Source of the DNA: Terriglobia bacterium | GTDB lineage: Bacteria; Acidobacteriota; Terriglobia; Bryobacterales; Bryobacteraceae | DNA length: 64,000 nucleotides | Direction: 5' to 3' | NCBI GenBank assembly: GCA_020073345.1 | Contig: JAIQFI010000031.1 | Span: 1-64,000, forward strand | Shown here: positions 28,540 through 36,081 of the stretch, piece after piece | How positions within the stretch are numbered: the first letter of the stretch is position 1 | How the letters are laid out: the number at the start of each line of letters is the position of its first letter | Made by a program: the position numbers and the translations under genes | Notes under the pieces: model-generated | Seen by the model: only the letters and a program-made list of their open reading frames with translations | Database searches by the model: none | What the model was told of the DNA's origin: nothing

Positions 28540-30030
28540 TTATGCCGCAGTTGTATGTTTCCGGCCGTAAAGGAAATAGATCGCCAGCCCGATCAGGAGC
28601 CAGACCACGAACCGGATCCAGGTTTCCAGCGGCAGGCTCAGCATCAGCACCAGGCAGCAAGCCATCGAGAGCACCGGCAGAAAGGGAACCCAGGGGACGC
28701 GGAATCCGCGCGGGTATCCGGGCTGCTTGCGACGCAGAATAATCACCCCGGCCGACACGACCAGGAACGCGAACAGCGTGCCGATATTTGTGAGATCGCC
28801 CAGCGTGCCGATGTCGAGAATGCCCGCGGGAATGCCGACGACGAATCCCGCGATCCAGGTGCTGACGTGCGGCGTCTCATACTTGGGATGCACCCGCGAG
28901 AACAGTCCGGGCAGCAGGCGGTCGCGCGACATGGCGAACCAGATGCGAGCCTGCCCGTACTGAAACACCAGCAAGGACGAAATCATCCCCAGCAGCGCGC
29001 CGATCGTCACCACTAGCCGGAGCCGGTTGAATCCCAGCGCCTTGAGAGCGTTGGCCACGGGCGCGGCGTTGTCGAGCGTATCCCACCGCGCGATGCCTGT
29101 CAGCACCAGCGCGACGGCGGCGTACAGAATCGCGCAGGCCGCCAGCGTGATCAGAATCCCGAGCGGCATGTTGCGCTGTGGCTCATTACACTCCTCGGCC
29201 GCGGTCGATACGGAATCGAAACCGATGTAGGTGAAAAAGACGATCGCGCCTCCCGTTAGTACGCCGGAGAACCCGTTAGGAAGGAACGGATGCCAGTTCG
29301 CAGTGTTGACCGCGCGCGCGGCGCCGAAAACGAACAACAGGATCGCAGCGATCTTAATCAGCACCATCCAGTTGTTGGCCCGCGCGCTCTCGCGAACGCC
29401 AAGCACCAGGATCCAGGTGAGGACCATAATCAGCACGAACGCCGGGAGGTTGAAAATCGCGCCCGTGGGCTTGTCCTCGATAAAGACAGGATTCGAGAGG
29501 GATTCAGGCAGGCGAAAGCCGGTGACGTTCTCCAGCAGGTCGTTTAAGTACGCCGAGAACCCTACTGCCACCGCCATGTTCGAAACGGCGTATTCCAGAA
29601 TTAGATCCCAGCCGATGATCCATGCGAAGATCTCGCCCAGCGTCGCGTAGGCGTAGGTGTAGGCGCTGCCTGCCACCGGGATCATCGACGCGAGCTCGGC
29701 GTAACACAGCGCCGCGAATCCGCAGGCGACTGCGACCAAGAGGAACGACAGCGAAATCCCCGGACCCGCGCCTGGCCGTCCGGTGACGCCGAGGGCGTGC
29801 CGGCCGTGCATCAGCAGGTCGAGCACCGGGGCTTTATAGATCGACTGGAAATCGAACTGTAGCCCGGCCGCCGCGGTTCCCGTGAGGGTGAAAATCCCGG
29901 CGCCGATCACCGAGCCGATGCCGAGCGCGACCAGGCTCCAGAGCCCAAGATGGCGGCGGAGCCGGCCGGAGTGCGCCTCGCTGGCCGAGATCAGCTCGGC
30001 GATCGACTTGGTGCGAGTCAGGCTCGGCAT
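28540..30030 (-). CDS. APC-family amino acid permease
   Basis: 496 aa; GIGSVIGAGIFTLTG, 12+ TM segments. Confidence 0.92.
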   Translation of the reverse strand: MPSLTRTKSIAELISASEAHSGRLRRHLGLWSLVALGIGSVIGAGIFTLTGTAAAGLQFDFQSIYKAPVLDLLMHGRHALGVTGRPGAGPGISLSFLLVAVACGFAALCYAELASMIPVAGSAYTYAYATLGEIFAWIIGWDLILEYAVSNMAVAVGFSAYLNDLLENVTGFRLPESLSNPVFIEDKPTGAIFNLPAFVLIMVLTWILVLGVRESARANNWMVLIKIAAILLFVFGAARAVNTANWHPFLPNGFSGVLTGGAIVFFTYIGFDSVSTAAEECNEPQRNMPLGILITLAACAILYAAVALVLTGIARWDTLDNAAPVANALKALGFNRLRLVVTIGALLGMISSLLVFQYGQARIWFAMSRDRLLPGLFSRVHPKYETPHVSTWIAGFVVGIPAGILDIGTLGDLTNIGTLFAFLVVSAGVIILRRKQPGYPRGFRVPWVPFLPVLSMACCLVLMLSLPLETWIRFVVWLLIGLAIYFLYGRKHTTAA

Positions 30031-30053
30031 TCAGCGTGCCCTGACAGGCGACT

Positions 30054-30212
30054 TTAGCGCTTGCTCTGGCCCTTCACCATCTTTTTGACTTTTTGTTTGC
30101 GCGAGCCGCGCGCCACGTCGGCGGGCCGCTTGGCCTTGGGAGCCGCTTTCTTGCGCGCCGCGCGCTTCAGCTTCTTCCGTTCTGCTTTATCGGTAACTTT
30201 CGTAGTGTTCAT
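30054..30212 (-). CDS. 52-aa Lys/Arg-rich small protein, overlapping uvrD stop (ATGA)
   Basis: MNTTKVTDKAERKKLKRAARKKAAPKAKRPADVARGSRKQKVKKMVKGQSKR*; below ORF-track size cutoff. Confidence 0.6.
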   Translation of the reverse strand: MNTTKVTDKAERKKLKRAARKKAAPKAKRPADVARGSRKQKVKKMVKGQSKR

Positions 30213-32500
30213 TCGACCTTGATTCCCGCGTATTTCGCGATCAGTTTCTTTAATCCGTGCCCTGGAAAACTCACAGTGACTTTCGTGTCTTCGCCGGTTC
30301 CTTCCAGGCGCAACACCGTGCCGTGGCCGTACTTCGCATGCTCGATGGTGGAGCCGGGGCCGAATTTCTTCTTCTTTACTGGTGCCCCTGGTGCCACGGG
30401 TACGACCGTTTTTGGCGGAGCAACCGGCTTCGGCGCCCCCCCGGCGAAAAACTGCTGGATCGCATCCACCGAGTTATAAGTCTTCCCAGTATAAAGGTTC
30501 CGCTGGGCAGTTTCGCGGACCATGTGCCGCTCGGCGTACAGGTCGACGTGCCCCTGATCGCCACGGACGTTCTCGATCAATGTCGCGGGAACTTCCTTGA
30601 GGAACCGCGAACGGATCGACGCCTCGGGTTGTCCCGCGCCGAATCGGCGGCGGTAACGGGCCCAGCTCAGATAAAGCTTCTTGCGCGCGCGCGTCATCCC
30701 GACGTAGCACAGGCGGCGTTCCTCTTCCATCTGCATTACGTCGCCGGAATTGATGGAGCGGCTGTGCGGAAACAAGCCTTCTTCCATTCCCGCGATGAAC
30801 ACCACGGGGAACTCGAGGCCCTTCGCGTTATGCATGGTCAGCAGGGAAACCGGAGCGCGATCGTCCACCGAATCGGCGTCTGACACCAGGGCAGCATGGT
30901 CCAGGAAGTCGCGGAGCGACTCGCCGCGTTCCGCGGCGTCGGCCGCCGCATTGAGAAGCTCGTCCAAGTTCGCCATGCGCGAGGCCGCTTCCTCATTACC
31001 CTCGGCTTCCAGCATCTTGCGATAACCGCTGCGATCGAGCACGGCGTTCAGGGTTTCCGCGGGTGGCCGGGTTTCGATCCCGTCAGCCAGTTCCTTGATC
31101 ATGCGATGGAATTCCGTGAGTGCGGCTTCGGCGCGGGCCGGGAAGAGACGTTCTTCCAGCATCCGCTCGAGAGCGGTCCACAACGCGAGCTCGTGCGTGA
31201 GCGCGTACTGTTCTATCTGCTCAATCGTCGTCCGGCCGATGCCGCGCGCCGGCGTATTGATGATGCGCAGCAGGCTGATGGTGTCCTGCGGGCTGAGCAG
31301 GACCCTCAGATACGCGATAACGTCCTTGATTTCGGCGCGCTGGTAGAAACTGAAGCCGCCGACCACGATGTACTTGCGTCCATAGCGCCGCAGGGCTTCT
31401 TCAATCTGGCGGGACTGGGCGTTAGTCCGGTAGAGAACCGCGACGTGCTCCTCCGGATTGCGCGCCATATGTGCTTCGATCTTGTCGGCGATCCACAAGG
31501 CTTCGTTTTCAGCATCCGGCGCTTCGTACAAGGTGATCCTGTCGCCCTCGCCCGATTCCGTCCAGAGCCATTTCCCGATGCGTTCGGTATTATGGGCGAC
31601 CACGGCGCTGGCGGCTTCGAGGATATTCTTCGTGGAGCGGTAATTCTGCTCCAGACGGATGATGGTCGCCCCAGGAAAATCCCGCTCGAAATCCAGGATG
31701 TTACGAATATTAGCCCCGCGCCAGCCATAGATGGACTGATCTTCGTCGCCCACGACGGCCACATTGTGGCGGTCGCCCGTCAACAGTCGCATCAGGTCGT
31801 ACTGGCTTCGATTGGTGTCCTGATACTCATCCACCATCAGGAATTCGTAGCGGCGATTAATGCGCTCCTGTGTAGGCGCATCGTTGGCCAGGAGCCGCAC
31901 GGCCTCCAGCAGCAGATCGTCGAAATCGAGCGCGTTCGATTCGTGCAGCCGGGCTTCGTAGCGCTCATAGATGACGGCGAGGCGAGTAGTCGTCGGGTCG
32001 GTAGCGGCGCGAGCCATCTCGGCAGGCGATTGCTTATGACTCTTGGCGTGGCTGATGCGCGAAAGCGCCGCGCGGTGCTGCATGAACTTGTCATCCAGCC
32101 CGAGCTGCTTGTAGACGGCGCGCAGGATCGAGATCTGGTCGTCGTCGTCGTAGATGGTGAACTGAGGAGTGAAGCCGGGGCGGATCTGCGCCAGCGCCGC
32201 GCCTTCGCGCCGGAGCAGGCGGACGCAGAAGGAGTGAAACGTAGACACGGTGGGGGCGTCGCGCGGCTCGCCCGGGACCAGGGAACGGACGCGCTCGCGC
32301 ATCTCGCCGGCGGCTTTGTTGGTGAAGGTGACGGCCAGGATGGCCCACCCGGGAACCTTGTGGGCGCTGACCAGGTGCGCGATGCGGTGCGTGATCACGC
32401 GGGTCTTGCCGCTGCCCGCGCCGGCCAGGACCAGCAGAGGCCCTTCGGTGTGCTCCACGGCCTCACGTTGGCGGGGATTGAGGCCGTCGAGAAAGTCCAT
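30209..32500 (-). CDS. uvrD: UvrD/PcrA-type ATP-dependent DNA helicase
   Basis: LAGAGSGKTRVITHR Walker A, VDEYQDTNRSQY, VVGDEDQSIYGWRGA; start at MDFLDGLNPRQREAV preferred. Confidence 0.96.
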   Translation of the reverse strand: MDFLDGLNPRQREAVEHTEGPLLVLAGAGSGKTRVITHRIAHLVSAHKVPGWAILAVTFTNKAAGEMRERVRSLVPGEPRDAPTVSTFHSFCVRLLRREGAALAQIRPGFTPQFTIYDDDDQISILRAVYKQLGLDDKFMQHRAALSRISHAKSHKQSPAEMARAATDPTTTRLAVIYERYEARLHESNALDFDDLLLEAVRLLANDAPTQERINRRYEFLMVDEYQDTNRSQYDLMRLLTGDRHNVAVVGDEDQSIYGWRGANIRNILDFERDFPGATIIRLEQNYRSTKNILEAASAVVAHNTERIGKWLWTESGEGDRITLYEAPDAENEALWIADKIEAHMARNPEEHVAVLYRTNAQSRQIEEALRRYGRKYIVVGGFSFYQRAEIKDVIAYLRVLLSPQDTISLLRIINTPARGIGRTTIEQIEQYALTHELALWTALERMLEERLFPARAEAALTEFHRMIKELADGIETRPPAETLNAVLDRSGYRKMLEAEGNEEAASRMANLDELLNAAADAAERGESLRDFLDHAALVSDADSVDDRAPVSLLTMHNAKGLEFPVVFIAGMEEGLFPHSRSINSGDVMQMEEERRLCYVGMTRARKKLYLSWARYRRRFGAGQPEASIRSRFLKEVPATLIENVRGDQGHVDLYAERHMVRETAQRNLYTGKTYNSVDAIQQFFAGGAPKPVAPPKTVVPVAPGAPVKKKKFGPGSTIEHAKYGHGTVLRLEGTGEDTKVTVSFPGHGLKKLIAKYAGIKVE

Positions 32501-32586
32501 AGTTTGATTGTGGCATGGCGTCCTGTTGAGAATTTCATTGTGAATCTGACACTGAACTAGAGACGTGTTGACTTTGGATTGTTCAG

Positions 32587-32796
32587 GTGGCAAACGTGCC
32601 ACTTAAAGTTCGCGAAGTGATCAAGATATTGGAAAAAGCGGGCTGGCGCCACATTCGCACGGCGGGTGACCACCGCGTCTTTCGAAGTAGCGACGGACGA
32701 ACCACAATCGTGTCTGGTAAGCTCGGTGACGATGTCCGCCCTGGTACGTTCCGAGCGATTCTGAGGCAAACTGGTATCGAGGACGAATCAAAATGA
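32587..32796 (+). CDS. hicA: HicA-like toxin (YcfA family)
   Basis: LKVREVIKILEKAGWRHIRTAGDHRVFRSSDGRTTIVSGKLGDDVRPGTFRAILRQTGI; GTG start. Confidence 0.88.
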   Translation: MANVPLKVREVIKILEKAGWRHIRTAGDHRVFRSSDGRTTIVSGKLGDDVRPGTFRAILRQTGIEDESK

Positions 32797-33014
32797 CCCG
32801 GAAATACTCATTGGTGATCGAGGGTGACGAAGCGGGTTATAGCGCCTACGTGTCCGAGCTACCCACGATTCTGGTCACTGGCCGGTCCATGGAAGAGATC
32901 ACTGCCCGCGCCACAGAGGCGGTGCGCCTTTTCTTGAACAGTGTGCAGGAAGATCGCTCCCCGACCTCTCAGCTAAAGGAAATCGAGGTGGATCTGTCTG
33001 CGCGAAGTAACTGA
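32793..33014 (+). CDS. hicB: HicB-like antitoxin
   Basis: YSLVIEGDEAGYSAYVSELPTILVTGRSMEEITARATEAVRLFL; ATGA overlap with hicA. Confidence 0.87.
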   Translation: MTRKYSLVIEGDEAGYSAYVSELPTILVTGRSMEEITARATEAVRLFLNSVQEDRSPTSQLKEIEVDLSARSN

Positions 33015-33048
33015 CCGGGATGATACACTTCTCGTCGAGGTGAACGCC

Positions 33049-33558
33049 ATGCGAGCGAGCTTGACCTTCTTATTGAGCGGGGTTTTACTTCTTCCGCTAG
33101 CCGCGCAGCAGAATGACAAAGCACTTGCCGCGCGAGTCCAGCGGCTTGAGGATATCGAAGAGATCCACGCCGTGCTGCTCGACTACGGCCGGTACCTCGA
33201 CGCCCGCGACTTCGCCGGCTACTCGAAGCTGTTCGCCAAAGACGGGGAATGGGTAGGTGGATTTGGCACCGTCCAGGGCCCCGCTGCCATCCAGGCGTTT
33301 ATGGAAAAGCAGATCCCCGGTCCCAACCGGGGCAATACCTTCCATATCCTGTCGAATTTCAAGATCGACGTGCACGGTGACACCGCCACCGCCTGGTCGC
33401 GCTGGACCTTCGTGACACCAGGGGCCGATAAGAAGCCGGCCATTTCCCAAGCCGGACGTTACGACGACACCTTTGTCCGCGAGAACGGACACTGGAAATT
33501 CAAGCGCCGGACGGCGTCTAACGACATCCCTGTACCCGACCCGACGCCCGCAAAATAA
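33049..33558 (+). CDS. SnoaL/NTF2-like secreted protein
   Basis: RVQRLEDIEEIHAVLLDYGRYLDARDFAGYSKLFAKDGEWVGGFG. Confidence 0.8.
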   Translation: MRASLTFLLSGVLLLPLAAQQNDKALAARVQRLEDIEEIHAVLLDYGRYLDARDFAGYSKLFAKDGEWVGGFGTVQGPAAIQAFMEKQIPGPNRGNTFHILSNFKIDVHGDTATAWSRWTFVTPGADKKPAISQAGRYDDTFVRENGHWKFKRRTASNDIPVPDPTPAK

Positions 33559-33734
33559 GGAGAAACGGCCGTCCAATCGCTGTATCCCATAGATAATATG
33601 GGGCTTGGGAGCCACAAAGCCCCCCGTAGCCCAGCGCGTCGAACTGTTGTAACCTAGCAATGAGCCGGTGCGCCTATTTTCTTGTAGGTATTGGACTTTA
33701 AGTACCGCCGGTAACACTGGGAGTGGCGGCGGTC

Positions 33735-34310
33735 ATGTTGGTTGACTTCGAACTCATTGAACGGGCTCGGAGCGGTGATGACAGCGCATTTAACCAGGTC
33801 GTGCAGGCGTATCGCAAACGGATCCTGGGGACTATTGCGCGCCTCATCGGCAGGCCGGAGGATGTGGAAGACGTCGGGCAGGAAGTGTTTCTCCGGCTGT
33901 ATTTTTCGCTGGACCAGCTGAGGACGGCGGAAGTATTCGAGCCGTGGCTGTACCGGCTGACCGTCAACGCGGCGTACGATTATCTGCGCCGGCAGCGGCG
34001 GCGGCACGAGAGCCGCATGTCGGATTTGAGCGAGCAGCAGGTGATGATGGCGGATGCTGCCGCAGGTGGGAAACGCAGCACAGAAGAAACACGCCGGACG
34101 AAGATTCGGGAGACCGTGGACGATCTACTCGGGAAAATTTCCGAGGAAGACCGGATCCTGTTGACGCTTAAAGAAGTAGAAGGGTTATCTCTCAAGGAGC
34201 TAGAGAAGATATACCGGGTGAATGAGAACGCTCTGAAGGTAAGATTGTTCCGGGCTAGGCAGCGGGTTCTAAAGGCTTACGAGGCCGGGGAGCCCGAGGT
34301 GGGTGAGTAG
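33735..34310 (+). CDS. ECF-type RNA polymerase sigma factor
   Basis: region 2 RPEDVEDVGQEVFLRLYFSLDQ; region 4 LLTLKEVEGLSLKELEKIYRVNENALKVRLFRARQRV. Confidence 0.93.
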   Translation: MLVDFELIERARSGDDSAFNQVVQAYRKRILGTIARLIGRPEDVEDVGQEVFLRLYFSLDQLRTAEVFEPWLYRLTVNAAYDYLRRQRRRHESRMSDLSEQQVMMADAAAGGKRSTEETRRTKIRETVDDLLGKISEEDRILLTLKEVEGLSLKELEKIYRVNENALKVRLFRARQRVLKAYEAGEPEVGE

Positions 34311-34334
34311 AATTTCCACGTCCGGAGGTATAGA

Positions 34335-34655
34335 ATGGATCGCATGAAAGATAGGCTCGACGCGCTATGGGTTGAGTATCGGGAGGTAACGCCTGATCCC
34401 GAGACCGGCCCCAACTTCATGCCGCAACTGTGGCAGAAGATCGAAGCCCGCCGCGTTGAAACCACGTCCGTTTTTCGCCGGCTCGCCCAGATTTGCGTGA
34501 TGGCCACCATCGCTTTGGCCCTGGTCATGAGCGCAGTGCTGATTCCCCACAATAATTTCGACGAAGTATTCTACAGCGGAACCTACGTTGATATTCTCGC
34601 CGCGGAGCACTCCAACGATTATGTGGAGGCACTTCCGGCGGGAGACTTCCGATGA
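34335..34655 (+). CDS. Hypothetical single-TM protein, possible anti-sigma factor
   Basis: 106 aa, one TM segment, immediately downstream of ECF sigma. Confidence 0.5.
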   Translation: MDRMKDRLDALWVEYREVTPDPETGPNFMPQLWQKIEARRVETTSVFRRLAQICVMATIALALVMSAVLIPHNNFDEVFYSGTYVDILAAEHSNDYVEALPAGDFR

Positions 34656-35068
34656 ACTTCTCCCGCAAGAGTATCGCGCTGTACGTGGGGCTGGTGTTCG
34701 TGAGCGGAGCGGTGCTGGGTGTTTTCGGCGATCGCCTGTACACCGTGACCACGGTGACCAAGGCCAAGAACGCCAAGCCGAGTCCCGAGGAGTTCCGGCG
34801 CGGTTACCTCGGATTCATGCAAAAACGTCTGACTTTGACCGAATCGCAGATTACCAAACTGGGCCTGATTCTCGATGAGACCCGGGCGCGCATGAACGAA
34901 GTCCATGATCGGACGATTCCGGAACAGCAGGAAATTCAGAAGTCGCAATCCGAAAAGATCCGCGCGTTGCTGACACCTGCTCAGCAGGCCGAATACGATG
35001 TTGTGGTCAAGGAGCGCAGGGAGCGGATGAAGAAGGGCGGCCCTCGGGGCGGCCCCGGCGGATTCTGA
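34652..35068 (+). CDS. Spy/CpxP-like (LTxxQ) membrane-anchored protein
   Basis: N-terminal TM; LTLTESQITKLGLILDETRARMNEVHD...IRALLTPAQQAEYD. Confidence 0.6.
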   Translation: MNFSRKSIALYVGLVFVSGAVLGVFGDRLYTVTTVTKAKNAKPSPEEFRRGYLGFMQKRLTLTESQITKLGLILDETRARMNEVHDRTIPEQQEIQKSQSEKIRALLTPAQQAEYDVVVKERRERMKKGGPRGGPGGF

Positions 35069-35087
35069 CAGCTTCCGCAGTCCTAGC

Positions 35088-35498
35088 TTGCTGAGCCGTA
35101 TCCTCCCCTACACAACCGCCTTGACGGTCCTGGTGATCCTGTTCACCGCCTGGACGCTGTACTCCCGATACCAGAGTGCCGCCGAAGCCGAACGCCAATC
35201 GCAACAGGAGCAGATGGAGGCGGATCGCAAACTGGTCGCGGCATTTGGCGGCGATCAACTCACGATTCTGGGGTTCAACGCGGCGAAGGGCGAAGTTCCA
35301 CCTGGAGGCCGCGTGGTACTGTGCTACGGCGTGTCGAATGCGGCGCAAGTCAAGATCGAACCGGGCGTCGAGCCGATCAAGCCGGCTCTCTCGCACTGCC
35401 TCGAGGTGTTTCCCAAGAAGACTACTACCTACACACTGAAGGCAGAAGACGCAAAAGGGAACAACAAGAGTGCATCGCTGACGATCAGAGTACGGTAA
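35088..35498 (+). CDS. Single-TM protein with Ig-like C-terminal region
   Basis: 136 aa; GGRVVLCYGVSNAAQVKIEPGVEPIKPALSHCLEVFPKKTTTYTLKAEDAKGN. Confidence 0.6.
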   Translation: MLSRILPYTTALTVLVILFTAWTLYSRYQSAAEAERQSQQEQMEADRKLVAAFGGDQLTILGFNAAKGEVPPGGRVVLCYGVSNAAQVKIEPGVEPIKPALSHCLEVFPKKTTTYTLKAEDAKGNNKSASLTIRVR

Positions 35499-35504
35499 GA
35501 CGTC

Positions 35505-35753
35505 TTACGCCGGCTTTTTCTTCGCGGCAGCCGCAGCAGCCTGGGCGTCACGGACCTTCTGGTACTTCTTTTGGAACCGGTCGACGCGACCCTCGGTGTC
35601 AATCAGCTTCTGCTTTCCGGTGAAGAACGGGTGGCAGTTGGAGCAGATTTCCACGCGGATGTCGCCCTTGTGAGCCGAGCGCGTCTTAAACGTGTGCCCG
35701 CAGGCGCAAATGACGTTCACTTCTTCGTAGGCGGGGTGAATTCCAGCTTTCAT
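35505..35753 (-). CDS. rpmE: 50S ribosomal protein L31
   Basis: [65 protein letters not shown]+ (zinc) type. Confidence 0.95.
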   Translation of the reverse strand: MKAGIHPAYEEVNVICACGHTFKTRSAHKGDIRVEICSNCHPFFTGKQKLIDTEGRVDRFQKKYQKVRDAQAAAAAAKKKPA

Positions 35754-35770
35754 GGGAACCCCTATTCTAA

Positions 35771-35812
35771 CACAAAGCCCTCTGCACAAGGCTCTAAACA
35801 CAAGGCCCCGCC
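35771..35812. repeat. Three imperfect 14-bp direct repeats
   Basis: cacaaagccctctg / cacaaggctctaaa / cacaaggccccgcc. Confidence 0.5.
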
Positions 35813-35839
35813 CACGGCTCTTGCGGGCCGAGGCGGGGC
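35805..35839 (-). terminator. Terminator-like hairpin between the 36027 leader unit and rpmE
   Basis: GCCCCGCC-T-CGGC-loop-GCCG-TG-GGCGGGGC then CUUGUGUUU on minus strand. Confidence 0.55.
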
Positions 35840-36028
35840 TCTGTGATCGTTTTTCAGACTCTCTTCGCGTTGAGGGGGCCGTTCCACAGGAGCAGCGGCC
35901 TCGACACTGATCGAAACCTGAACGTTAGCGGGTCGACTTTAACAGTCGGCCACCTCACGCGTGGTTTGAGTGCTGTTTTTACTACTGCCAGATATCATTA
36001 GACTGGACCACCTCCTTCCTCAGTGATG
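35840..36028 (-). ncRNA. Candidate rpmE-upstream leader / sRNA with short ORF (coordinates approximate)
   Basis: Consensus-like promoter, extended SD, 19-codon sORF, CGACT-GTTAA-AGTCG hairpin, downstream terminator-like stem; no ORF >60 aa on either strand. Confidence 0.5.
35939..35998 (-). CDS. Candidate 19-aa leader peptide
   Basis: MISGSSKNSTQTTREVADC*; preceded by AAGGAGGTGGTCC (36005-36017). Confidence 0.35.
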   Translation of the reverse strand: MISGSSKNSTQTTREVADC

Positions 36029-36033
36029 CCTTC

Positions 36034-36062
36034 ATCTTAAGACCTGATCCAAAAAGTGTCAA
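36034..36062 (-). promoter_or_regulatory. Sigma70-type promoter
   Basis: -35 TTGACA (36062-36057), exactly 17 bp spacer, -10 TAAGAT (36039-36034) on minus strand. Confidence 0.65.
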
Positions 36063-36081
36063 GCTAGAAACGAAGCGGCCC

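Noticed and set aside
30896-32560. 554 aa plus-strand ORF antisense to uvrD
   Set aside because: Shadow frame of a confident helicase gene.
33559-33722. Possible structured RNA between the SnoaL-like gene and the ECF sigma gene
   Set aside because: No convincing long stem or promoter seen; only short inverted segments.
35982-36035. Alternative leader ORF MKASLRKEVVQSNDIWQ* upstream of the 19-aa ORF
   Set aside because: Its ATG overlaps the predicted -10 box (36034-36039), so it would lie upstream of the transcription start and not be translated from this promoter.
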